From contig OW285190.1 in assembly GCA_935421135.1 (NCBI GenBank), forward strand, positions 3,348,001 through 3,412,000: a stretch of DNA of 64,000 bases, in the 5' to 3' direction. Source of the stretch: Bugulina stolonifera. Its lineage: Eukaryota > Bryozoa > Gymnolaemata > Cheilostomatida > Bugulidae. This document shows positions 49,614 to 62,200 of this stretch, piece after piece. The translations under genes were made by a program, and so were the position numbers. Numbering within the stretch: position 1 is the stretch's first letter; every line of letters starts with the position of its first letter. Under the pieces are notes generated by a model, which worked only from the letters and a program-made list of their open reading frames with translations, made no database searches and had not been told where the DNA came from.

Positions 49614-50164
49614 TACATCTAATAAGTGTTTTGTATATCATAGCATCTGTATTTTTACAACTAATCACGCAAGTTTACGGCATAACATGTGCCAATTGTT
49701 TTTGTTTGCAAGTAGTTTGCATATGAAAGGTGATCTTTTTTATATTTTTATCTTACACCCTGAATGCATAGACAGAAGATTGCTTCCAACAGTATACAAT
49801 GTAATGAGTCCTGTCAGTGTTTATAAATTTTACAATATACTGTATGTTACTTCCCAGTGCCTGTTATGCCTGATCCTGTGGGTGCCATCTATTCAAAGTA
49901 AAGACGCTCTTTATTGCACACATGTAAATCATCGTACAAGGTATTCATAAGTTTTAATGATAGCTCCAAGTTGTCCTATCCCAATTCCGCTATCACCAGG
50001 AATCACAATCAATATCATTGAACCAAAGCATTAAGTAGGGGCCCAATTGTTAGTCTACGTCTTATATAGAGGCCCTACATGTAATATCCACTATGCATGT
50101 AAATCTTATCCTAGTAACCTGCCTAGCCTCAGGCAAAATAGCCAATAAGATTGTCATTTTATGA

Positions 50165-50182
50165 CTCCCCCCCCCCCCCCCC
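50165..50182. repeat. Poly-C tract
   Basis: An uninterrupted run of about 17 C in AT-rich DNA. Confidence 0.9.
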
Positions 50183-50848
50183 AGCTCTATCTATTAAATA
50201 ACTTTGAAAGAATTAGATAACTTGTGTACAACAGAGTAAAATTTATCTAGGGTAGGCATATAAAGAAAGATACAGCATGTCCAGTAGGAATTTGTGCTAG
50301 TATCGGTATAGGCCTACATAGTGCCATCTCTACAGATTACCCTGAACAGAGAATGGCGACTGAGTTCACCAGCATACATGTACCATGGATAAGTAATGGC
50401 GATAGACAGCTGTGTTGCTTTTTTCTTGATAGTGATATGTGTAGACAATGTAGAAGATTTAGTGCTTTGTAAGTACAATTGTAGAATATAATTACTGCTT
50501 GTGTTCCTCTAGTAAGTTGCTGACCTGCAAGAAAGAATAGAGTCATGCGAGACTGTCAATGCTTGGTACCGAGGCTATACATGGAGCTTGGTACCAAGGC
50601 TATGCATGAGGTGACTCAAACACCTAAAGCAGTTTCTCTTCTGACTGACGCCAACATAACATGATAAGGGACTGTCATGCCTAATATATTATCTATGAAG
50701 CAGGACCCTGTTATCTACCCCCTTACTTATGATAATACTTCTGTATGTTCAAAAAGACAACTTCACATTGTGTACATTTAGACACACTCTATTCTATAGG
50801 CTTACCTGCTGTTCCGTTGGCATGGAGTAACGCCCATAGACTGAGGTC

Positions 50849-52748
50849 TTAATCAGCGGGTACCGGCTGTTGTGGATTGAAATCTTCATCATTCTCGGAA
50901 TCAGAATCGGATTTGTCTGGAGCTACGGAGATAGTTGTTGGGTCATCTACAACGCAATTACACACACTTAGTGGTATAGGTAATCAGATGTACTACAGTT
51001 AGTAAAATCATGTAGCTAGAAAACATCATAATATTATTTAAATTCAGAAGTCATTGGGTTTCAACATTTCTGCTGGTTCAAAAGTTTTGTCTCAACAACA
51101 AATTTGAAAACATAGAGGTAGCAAGAAATCAAACAGCTTTTTAAACATTTGTCGCAAAACACACATAAAATATTCGCTGAATTCTTGGTGTTTCCTAACC
51201 AAGAAATTGATGAACTAGTCTTGGTGTATGCACAATGTAGTGTATCTATTTGATAGTCTATAAATTCATGCAAGCTTTTGTTGACCAATTAATTTAAGAA
51301 GGAATGCCTCAAGCAAAAGCTCAGCGCTTATAGACTAGGGAGAAACAAATTCATACCAGTCTAATGAACCCACAAAACAACTTAAAAATAAAAGCAGTTT
51401 TCTTCCCAGTGCATGTTTTAGTAACATTGAAACCAATTTTATAGATGTAACCATTTAGAAACTTTCGGAGTAGCTTTGTTTACAAATCACAACTTCCACT
51501 TTCAACTACAACTTGCAACAAACACTTGTTTTGAGACTATCTAATAAAACAAGCACTATTAATTAATGTCTTCACGACCTCTTGGACCAGCCTGGGTTAC
51601 AGACAAAAATCCCAAGATGGCCACTTGACTTTGGCCGAAAGGGCTACTGACCAGGAATTTCGATTGGTCGGAGGAACCCAGCCCTAGCGCATGGACACAC
51701 CTAAATGTAGGTTTCGCCCACGAAAATGAGAATTTTGTTTTTGGCCCAGGTCCATGTTGTGTTCCTGACCCTATGATGGAAGTGGGCCAGAAAGTTCTTG
51801 AGCAAGTTGGCCTGTGCTTGAAATTTAGGTCGTAGCTTGTTCTATAAATTCATTTACTTGAATGTTGTCAGAAAGCACTCATATTACCTACATAAATTAT
51901 ATGTATATTATTTACCTTCAGCCATTTAGCTAGCACAAATATAAGTCATAGTGAAAACTGACTCAGCACCAGTGAACTTATCTGGAACCTAGTGTTTCCA
52001 CTGAAGGAGAGGGACAACTCTATAAGGATGAATGCCAACTCAATTGGAGTATCTGGTCATTAGTAGGTCACCGGAAGGTCTAAGAAAACTGGGGACAAGA
52101 CATGTCGTAAGCTATCTGTCAGCTCGTCTGATCATTCAGGAGAATTTGCAAAATAATTTGTAACTATAATATATTCACCCGCATTTAGGCTATATTTAGA
52201 GTCATGGGCTCATATTACATGTACCTGACTATAACACTGCAGCACCTACTGAATAAACTATATAATTTATCAGGACTACCTACACGGAGTGTGGCAACTT
52301 ACCAAACTTATGCTGCTCTTCCTTCTCTAGGCATTTTGCTAGAAAATATAAAGGATTAAAGTACAGTGTGAGTCACATTACAGGTAACAGTACAGGTAAC
52401 ATTACATAATATATTACATTACAGGTAGCAGTGCAGGTAACATTAAAGGTAACGGTACTGTCATGGGAAAGTCTTCAGACTGGGCTCGTGTTATCCGTTG
52501 GTGTTATATTGCAGAAACACCAAAAATAGAAAGTTTGTTTGAAATGAAAACAAACCTTCGACTTTCTTTTCCAGCCACTCAATTCTCGCCAGTAGAATCA
52601 CTTGGTTCGTCTGTAGCTCCAAGACTTGGTCTCCCAAAGCATTTTTCTGTTTCAAATTTTGCTCCTGTTGGAGCTGTAGTTGGTCTCTCAGTTGTGATAT
52701 TTGCAACAAGAGAGCTTCAATGTCTACCTCACCATTATTAGCAGCCAT
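50849..52748 (-). CDS. Small coiled-coil protein with acidic C-terminal tail, complete three-exon gene
   Basis: Exons 52748-52556, 52338-52303 and 50946-50849, all joined in phase 1, give 108 residues ending in TAA. Exon 1 is a heptad coiled coil (LLLQISQLRDQLQLQQEQN, then ILLARIEWLEKKVE). Exon 2 (36 bases) adds KCLEKEEQHKF. Exon 3 is acidic (PDKSDSDSENDEDFNPQQP, VPAD). Its plan and phases match the gene at 36737-33585, so this is a local family; I cannot name it. The exon 1 donor is the weaker GTTTGT. A further exon at about 53187-53133 (ATG, then MPLLGGLQTVTRS, donor GTAAGC) lies upstream and may be its 5' exon or belong to another gene. Likely an oligomerising protein; no function assigned. 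Confidence 0.68.
51564..51835. mobile_element. MITE-like repeat R6, copy 2
   Basis: TAATGTCTTCACGACCTCTT at the left and AGGTCGTAG at the right form an inverted repeat. The interior is shared with copies 1 and 3. It lies outside gene exons. Confidence 0.6.
52376..52456. repeat. Short tandem CAGGTAACA repeat
   Basis: Six or so imperfect units of ACAGGTAACAGT in intron 1 of the coiled-coil gene. Confidence 0.65.
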
Positions 52749-53189
52749 TTAATAGGTTATTTTATGAATAGCTGAAATTAAACAATGATAAAATCATTTT
52801 GGCTTAGAAAACACCACAATGAATATCACCAAGAATAGACAGTAGTTACAATCGGTTCAGCAGATTCAGCTCCTAGTAGGATTCAGTAAATAATCTAGTA
52901 TAGGTCACCAGGGGCATGGTTAGCTGGTATATTAGACCATAAAATAGTTCTATTAAATTTTTGTATTAACCTACAGGCCTTATATTACATATTACATGTA
53001 TATAATACATTATATTATATCATAGTACACGCCAATAATCCAACAGTTTGAAATAAACCAAATGAATTTCTACTATATACACACATTAGGTAGGTTTATT
53101 AACTTTACATAATAAGGTAATGCAATGCTTACCTTTGGAAGCAGTGCAGGATCTAGTTACTGTCTGCAAACCACCAAGTAGTGGCATTA

Positions 53190-54169
53190 TTATGTTACGA
53201 AAAATGTATCTAATATAACTTTCAACTACTGTAGAATAGAATTACTAGACACAGTGGAATATGGGTCCACTGTGCTGTAGTGCTGATCGTAGAATGACTG
53301 CCTATGGGCAAAATATAAGAATATGATGTCATGGGAATATTCCAAGAAGTCTGAGCAGTATAAGCAATGGAATCTTCTGGTAAACCCTCTGCTTTGGGAA
53401 AAAACTGAATTCGTGCTAACTATATTCCCAACATTTCCCCTTAGTCATAACTGTCTACAAGCATGTCAAAGCCTATTCTATACTGTCCTGATTATATAAT
53501 TATACAGTAATTACAGTGAGGGATTTTAGTCAGTTAGATGATATGCAGGAGTTGTCTACTCTGTATATAACTGCAGTAGGAGTATATAACACTGATGGAG
53601 TGAGCATAGTAGACAGTATGACACAATTACATTGTCATTTCAACCAACAGACAGTTAAACAGGCCACCCATGTAATAAGTAGGTCCATTTGTGTATTCTA
53701 TAGTAAAGAGTTACCTTCTCCTGTATTGAATAAATAAACAAAAAGCAAACTAGAATTCTACTGTCGTGTCAAATGATTTGACAGCAACATATCACATTAT
53801 GTCAGCAACAGCTAACCTCAACTACTGTATATTAGTAGAGTCTATTAATATACTGTACAGTAATACATAAATACATTAAAATTAAATTAGTATGCCTATT
53901 GGGTGTGTAGGCTATACTCCATAATATAGCTGTTATGGTTTCACTGCCAAAGACTAGTTACCACCTTAGTAAGTCAGAGCTCACCGTCTAACGAGTCATT
54001 TACAGGTAGACTATGTTACATACACTGTACATGTTTCACACAATCCTTCCTTAGCTCACTGAAACAACTAACTCACTGTACTCTGGCACCAGTCAACAGG
54101 TGCTCCCTAACAGGTGCTCTACCCACACAACTTACTGTCACTTTCATGTCTAAACTTCTATCTAACAAG
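53190..54169. other. No gene seen
   Basis: AT-rich. The frame at 53516-53737 has no recognisable features. Confidence 0.45.
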
Positions 54170-54260
54170 CTATACAGGTGTGCTGACTTTCTGTGTGGTC
54201 TGTTTGGTATCCTGTGCTGCCAGCTGGGCTGTAATTCTTCTGCTATACTCTTCATAATAC
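54170..54260 (-). CDS. Alternative last exon of the TIMMDC1-like gene
   Basis: Follows CTCTGCAG and begins in phase 2. A donor inside the other last exon (AGAG then GTATGC, exon end 56335) has exactly that phase. The splice would replace the ending KRYANEIRKKLEDKM with a 29-residue ending beginning YYEEYSRRITAQLAAQ, stopping at 54172-54170. Both endings start with a similar basic helix after the same membrane segment. Inferred from phase and similarity only. Confidence 0.45.
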
Positions 54261-55958
54261 CTGCAGAGTACAAAAACAGGTATATGTACACTACACTACA
54301 AGATGGAAACCGAGCAATGATTTTTTAAATTAATAGGATTAGAAATTCATTAAAATAGACAGCCAGAGGTTCACTGAATTTGAAACCTATTCCATGTGAA
54401 TCACATCAGTTTCTTTTCTGATACCTACGGCACTGGGCAGGTAAACACCCATTACAAGTACAATTATGAGATATAAATATATTCTCAAATGGTGTAATGG
54501 AGTAGTTTAGAATTTGAATATGCACAGTTTAGTTGTACGTGTAACACATTCTTCCCTCTATTGCTAATAGCCTACATATGGTATAACATAGTCTTAGTGC
54601 ACTGCCATCAACTTATCAAGGATGAGGCTGCCAGCAGGAACAACCCAACCACATGGGTTTCTGAGAAATAAAATATATACATGGCAATTTTTTTGATTGG
54701 CTTTCCAATTTCCCAATGTGTATGCCATAGTATAAACCCCTTTCAATCATTCAGATTATTCATTCAATTGCATGAACACACCATTTTTTTAGAATAATTT
54801 CGGCATCTATTTGGGCCACAACTGTAAGGGAAGCATTTAGGGTCACCATATCCAAATGTTTTGATTTGTCTGCTCAACAAATGAAGACAACTCCTAATGC
54901 AACCATAATACATACTTTGAATTTGAACCAAAGTTGTATTCTACCCTTCGGTTTTTGAAAATTCAAGAAAAAACTAAATCGAACCAAAAATTTTATACTC
55001 AATTTTGGAAGTTGTCACACCCTGCTTTTAACTGTAATGGTGACCATTTTATATTTTGTTTATTAAATCGCAAATATAAAGTACTTTAATTGTTTATAAT
55101 AATATGAAAGTATAACTACTAGAATTGAGTGAAGCTACAGTAAATCATTACTGGTTGACAATGATGGCTGCAGCTAAGTCTGTATTCTAAAGATGACATC
55201 GAATTACAAAGATTGAAAGAAGCATGACATGAATTCACGTGTAATTGACACCAGCCATTATTAGAAATGGGTACGATAACGGGTCAGGCGCGGTTTGAAT
55301 TTTATAACTGAATCGTACCAAACCGCTGCATTTGGTTTCGGCTTGCATTTTAAATTTTCGCTGTTTGTGAACTGAAAGGAAAAAACTAAATGATACTGAA
55401 ACACCGCGCTGCACCATGAATTTGTGTAGACTAGGAAAGGTCATGCAGGCGTCATTCTCTCAATAGATTACTGAAATTGGTCATCATGGAGTTATCTTCT
55501 CTATTAGTATTAATCATGGCTGACACTACGACTCAGAAAATACTAGCCTTAGTTGAAGAGATTATCTGTAACAATCATCACACTAATGAGTTTACTTGAT
55601 CAGTGTTATTATCTAATGTAAGCCAATCAGCTAAACAAACCCTCTGCTTATTTTCTAAACTGTTATATTAATATATAAACCACAATTTAATGTTGTTTTT
55701 AATAGAGAAGAAAACTCCAAGCCTCCAAGTGACACCCCTGGCTAATGATATTATGATAAACTAGCATGATTGAATCTAATGCAAGTTATAACCCTTGAAC
55801 TTCAGTAACTAAGATGTCAGTATTGTTTAGTGTTGGGTTTTGTACAGTTGTACGACACAAGTTCCAATGGGTCTCACTCTGGACTTTTTACATTCTGAAT
55901 TTTATGATGTGAAGGTGTAAAGGAGCCATATTTTATACATGTAGAATCTACACATATG

Positions 55959-56227
55959 TAGTGTCTTCGTAATCTAAATTTCAGACGCAAGCTAAATTGT
56001 TCAAGAATATTCCGGCCCACTTCCGCCACAGTGTCACGAACACACAGGCCTGATCCAATATAAAAATCCTTATTTTCATGTGAGAAACTTACATGTAGGT
56101 GTACCGAAAAGCTAGGGAGAGTTTTCTTTGACCAAGAAGAATAACAGGTCAATATCCCTTTGGGCCTAGGCCTGGCGACCATTTTTGTTTGTGGCACTGA
56201 CTGGTTCAAGAGGTTGTGAAGACACTA
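55959..56227. mobile_element. MITE-like repeat R6, copy 3
   Basis: Perfect 10-bp terminal inverted repeats TAGTGTCTTC (55959-55968) and GAAGACACTA (56218-56227). The interior is inverted relative to copies 1 and 2. The open frame on its minus strand is probably incidental. Confidence 0.7.
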
Positions 56228-56291
56228 ATAGCAGGAGAAGTACCATATACCCACTGCCTACAAGGTACATTAATTCTAATACCTAGTCTAC

Positions 56292-59200
56292 TTACATTTT
56301 ATCTTCCAACTTCTTTCGGATTTCGTTTGCATACCTCTTCTCTATATTGATACCAGCATAAATCATACCACTGGTCACAGCAAAGCCTATCACAGTGCTA
56401 AAACATAAATTATAGTAAATACTAGACATTAGACACCTGCGACCACCTGTTTAACACAAATAGAGTACGAGGACAGACAGAATCATGTGCCTGTATATAA
56501 CTTTCCCATATTGACATGGAACAGTCTGCACATTATTTTACATACATGTACTGTAGATCCAATATAATACTACATAATATTATATGCATATAACTAACTG
56601 CATATTGGAAGGCCTGTACCGCTTCTAGAGGTGGAACGAGACAGCATTTTTGGATTCGAGACGAGATTCGAGACTGCGTTTTAGGATTTAAGGGAATTTT
56701 CTTAAAAAGTTTGCCAAATTTTAAATACAATTGTATATGCATGTTAGAACTCCAATAGTTTCAACTGCTACTCTGTAAACTCTGTATTTTTTATCATTAT
56801 AAATTTCAATAAAAGGTGAACCGGAGGCTGTGAAATATATTGCACATGTTGTATTCCATGTACATTACATTGCATGTACATGGGTATTAAAATAATAATG
56901 TAATTTGATAAATTAGTATGGAGTTATGCTTCCTTTAAAGAAATAATCTCGCGAGTAGACAACTTTTGGTAAGGACATAACATTGCATTATGGGAGTGGT
57001 GATTGACAGTCATTAGTCATTCTGTATGACTTGTAGTGATCGACTAGTAGCTCAGCGTTGGCTGCAATGCTATTAATAGGAAATCAGTGCTGGGAATGTA
57101 CATGTACGTAGTATTACTAAATAATTTGAATAATAATTTTCTATTTGATAGATTTATTGTTGATTAGCAATTAATTGTATTATAATTACTAATTTATTAT
57201 AAATATTAAATAAAAATTATTAACTGCTATTAGTTTTCCAGTCTCGAATACTAATTGCCATCTCGAGACGACTTTCGACACAAGACTAGTCGATACGAAA
57301 CTCGAGAAATCTGGAGTCTCGTTTCTACCGTGGCCGATTTCTGCCACACAGTGTAAAACTAAATTGCGATTTACATGATACTGAATCCTAAAATAAATGA
57401 AATAAAAATTAAATTTACCTGAAATAAAATAAATCATGTGAAACTAAACTGAAAGTTAAATGAAACATGAAGTTCATATGAAACTGAAAGTGAACTCACA
57501 TGAAACGAAAACGAAAAACGCCAGAAACCAAAGTGCCAATTCACATGAAACAAAATTTATGGGCGTTACATATTGTGGCAAAACGAAACTACACCCCCAC
57601 CCTAGCGTAGAGACACACTTGCGTCTTTGAGATTACTGGGTATTATTATTAATTTGATATAGCAAATGTCATCAATTTAGTCTATTGATTTTTATATTTT
57701 CACATTATTATTGAAATGCTCAAAATAAAGGAATTAGCACCAAATAAAAAAATGTAGCAGTTAGTAATACTCTCGCAGTACTAATAAGATCGAGACTTGA
57801 GAGTACAACTCTCTTACTATATTTTGTAATAGTTGTAATGTAATATTAATAGTGATTTTGTAATTTTGCAGCAAAATTTATCATTAAATCACAAAAACTC
57901 TAAACAAGTTGTAAATATTTTTGATAAAATGTTATCATTTTTTTCGAGACTACCAAAACGTAAATTTAAATACTTAATTTTTATTAAAAATACTGTAAAT
58001 ACTCTCATAAAAGAGTGCTGTTACTAATATTCACCTTCCTACAAGTAGGTTGATGAAATACATATTATACTTTTATTATTTGCATCTAAATTAAACACCA
58101 AAACACAATTAAAAATACCAAAATAACGGACTATTTCCTGTCACACCACTCATGTACTAAAATATGTAGTTTCGTTTTGTTGTTATGAGTAACACCCCTA
58201 ACTTTCATTTCAGGTGAATTGCAATTTGGTTTCATGTGAATTCACTTTCAGTTTCATATGAACTGCATATTTTATTTAAATATCAGTTTGGTTTCACATG
58301 ATTTATTTTATTTCAGGTAAATCTAATTTTCATTTCATTCACTTTAGGATTCAGTATCATGTAAATTGCAATTTAGTTTCACACTGTGTGGCAGAAATCG
58401 GCCACGGTACGTTCCACCTCTAACCGCTTCAGTATTAAAACAGCCATATAAACATATAGTATATACATATGCACATGTATATAATATAATTATAATGTAA
58501 TATAATATACAATATAATACAATGTATATTATACTACATACATGCAGAGATAGAGAGCTGCCACCACTACTGCTGTATGTAAGGAGAGTATCACCTGTTG
58601 TCTAGAGCACACAATTAGCGATAAACAACAGTAGCATTGAGTTAACAATGCATTGTTTGTAGAGTTAGTAATTTCTGTACTACAACTGCAATTGCTGAGT
58701 TGATAGTATAATAGTACTTCTAGCTGAATAATAACCATTGTACTAACACTACTAGCATCAGCCTTAAGGTTTGGCTCAGCTAGAGGCCATGCATGAGCTT
58801 CTACAGGCTCAACTCCATTGCTTGTTGGCATGGTACTATGGTGAGGTATGGTACCAGATTACTGGAGGCCTCAATTAATATCCAGCCAATAACCAAAGTT
58901 AATTTACTAACAAATTACATATAATGTGGTGGAAGGTGTGCATTTGATATTAGCCAATTACAACAGGGCCACGTCAAGTCACTAAAAAGATCAAAACGTT
59001 GGTCTTAGTAAACAAACAGGATGTCGATTAGTCCCAAGACGAGGCTCCGTCAACTGAAAATGAACAAACGGCCCGCACTGTAGCCGATCCTTTACCACAA
59101 TGGCCACTCATGGATATAGTTTACATATAGAGGACAACTTCTAATTACATAAGACATCTCCCACTACTTGTACTTGATAGACAATATAATATCATACAAT

Positions 59201-62200
59201 ATAACCAATATAGCATAATACAATAATATGATAATATAAATATCATACAACATAGTGGATATAGCATAATATAATAATATAATGCACAATGCAATGATAA
59301 TACTAATATCATATTACAGTGTAACAGGCTTGGTGTGAAGACACGGTAAAACATACCTGTACATGTACATGCATAATTACAGTAGATGTGAGTTGATACT
59401 GCAAGCAGTAGATTGCTATTAATCTATTGACTTACATGATAATAACAGCATTGAGTTAACAATGCATATTTTCATACTCTGGTGTATATTGTGTAACATA
59501 AAGATACAGCAGTAGTATTGGAGTTATTCACTCATTGACATAGTTGGACAAAGAGGGGACAACCTAAACATACATGCTAAAAGATCATAAATACAGTAAA
59601 ATAATGTTTAGTTTTCTAGAATTCACGCAAACTAAATATTAGAAGACAGGATTGATAACATGACAATACTATCATTACCAACACAAACACAGCTACAGTT
59701 GCTGTAGTTTGAAGTTGTCCTCTCTTCATCCAACTATATCAATGAGTGAATAAATCCCATACTATTAGGTATTACCATATTGTTACAACTTGTGCACATG
59801 CATACGATAGTCACTTTACTGCTACTACCACCATAGAAGTAAGACATAGAACAGTGATAGACCCATACTTGGAGATTGGAAGACGAAAGTGTAAAGTATA
59901 GAGTAACAGTGAACTAACTAACTACATGACTAGCCTGTACTACTTACCCTGCATATCCACCTATGAAACCTCCAGCTAACATAGCCTTAGGTCCAACCAA
60001 GCATCTGGACACCACCCCTACTACTGTACCACTGGCTGCATAGTTCACTGTGCTAGTTTTACATCTGTATAGCTCTATAGCTTGTCCTAACATACTAGAG
60101 AAATGATCATAACAACAATAACAGATACCGAGTAGGCAGTGGGGGTCTATTAGTAACAGGATGACACGGATATTCAGGTATATACAGAGTTGTTGAGTTG
60201 AAGTGAATTATAACCAGTTAAAGTACACGTGGGACACTGGAAGTGGTAGTGAGTTTGAACATTTTCATAAATTGATATGTACACGTATACATACACACTT
60301 GAATGCTGGAGAAATCAAAGCTGTTTGGTTGATTTATAGAGTAGGCCTAAGTGTTATAGACCATGTGTTTTGTTTCATAGGCTATTATACCCGGTATATA
60401 TTAATTATATAATATATTAACTGGCACAGATACCTGAAGGTGTAGACAGCCATGTATGTAATGAATCCATACTTTATTAGTCTCTTGGCCCCACCATAGA
60501 AGTATGCATCTTGTGCTCTAACCTGTAACATGTTATTATAATATAGTGTACAAAGAATAACACATTCTACTATGTAATAATGGAGTGACAGGAGTTGCCC
60601 TTTCCTGTTGTTTGAGCATGCAACAGTTACAAATAAACTATGGATAATTATCAACAAGGAGTGACTGTGCCTATATCCACTGCCAAAGATGTGCAATGTA
60701 CATGTAAGAAAATGAAAAGGAAGGATAACTCCACATTATCCCAGAAGATCATGGTAGGTAATTTAGTGAGTAGATGAACTACAGCAGATAACCTGCACCA
60801 CCATAATATCTTGATACCATCGTGTAAAACACAAGGAGCTGCCATAAGCAATACTTACACTAGCACAATACTTACACTAACACAATACTTATACTAGCAC
60901 AATACTTACACTAGCACAATACTTACACTGGAACAATACTTACACTAACACAATACTTACACTAGCACAATACTTACACTAACACAATACTTATACTAGC
61001 ACAATACTTACACTGGAACAATACTTACACTAGCACAATACTTACACTAGCACAATACTTATACTAGCACAATACTTACACTGGAACAATACTTATACTA
61101 ACACAATACTTACACTAGCACAATACTTACACTAACACAATACTTACACTAGCACAATACTTACACTAACACAATACTTACACTAGCACAATACTTACAC
61201 TAGCACAATACTTACACTAACACTATACTTACACTAGCACAATACTTACACTAGCAAAATACTTACACTAACACAATACTTATACTAGCACAATACTTAC
61301 ACTGGAACAATACTTACACTAGCACAATACTTACACTAGCACAATACTTACACTAACACAATACTTACACTAGCACAATACTAACACTAGCAAAATACTT
61401 ACACTAACACAATACTTATACTAGCACAATACTTACACTGGAACAATACTTACACTAGCACAATACTTACACTAGCACAATACTAACACTAGCACAATAC
61501 TTACACTAGCACAATACTTACACTAGCCTTCCATTTACTCTCATAAGCTGTAACAACATTGGCAGCTATATAGTTCTCCTTACATCGTGGTGCAGAGTAG
61601 GTGAATGCTACAGTTCCAACAAACGTGGCTACAGCACCAGAGATTAGCTGACAAGCCCTAAACTCACTGTACATCCCTGGCTTGTCCTCTCTGAAAGTAC
61701 AAAACAAGGTTCGATGAGACGCCGGAGAAACAGTTTATTAAGAGATGATGGAATTAGTCTCCTGTGTTGGATTAGTGATTGTACTCATAGTAAACCAGTT
61801 GGATTCAAATGAATATCAATGTTTTAATTTTGGTTGAATGACTCCAATTGTTTGAAAGGTCACAGTTACCAGATTATTTTCTCAGGTAATTATTGGCTAA
61901 AGGTGTCTGCAAGACGGTGGGTCAAATGAGTGGCAGAATAAAATAATTATAATTTATTTCAAGAAGGGGTCGCAAAATATTAATTAGCGTGTGAGCGAGC
62001 AGGGTGGGTAAAAACCATCACCAGACGTTGTGAGCCCCTCATTTAACAGTAATATCACTCTATTCGGTCGGGGTGGCTCGGCCTTCCAGCTTCAATAGCC
62101 TGATTGGTGGGTTAAAAGTCTCCCTTATGTCACAGTAAAAAATTGAGTTGAATACTTGGCTTGAAAACTCCTCCCCATTTATGATATACAGTAAAGCTAG

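Noticed and set aside
55874..56209. A 111-codon minus-strand gene
   Set aside because: It lies inside an R6 element with perfect terminal inverted repeats, so it is treated as repeat sequence.
58529..58831. Minus-strand frame starting MPTSNGVEPVEAHAWPLAEP, faintly like the start of SNU13
   Set aside because: Similarity covers about ten residues only, no donor follows in the right place and no second exon was found; it lies in an intron of the TIMMDC1-like gene.
61501..61522. Extension of TIMMDC1-like exon 2 into the repeat array (VSIVLV ending)
   Set aside because: A strong GTAAGT donor ends the exon at 61522 and the next exon continues the family's sequence in phase.
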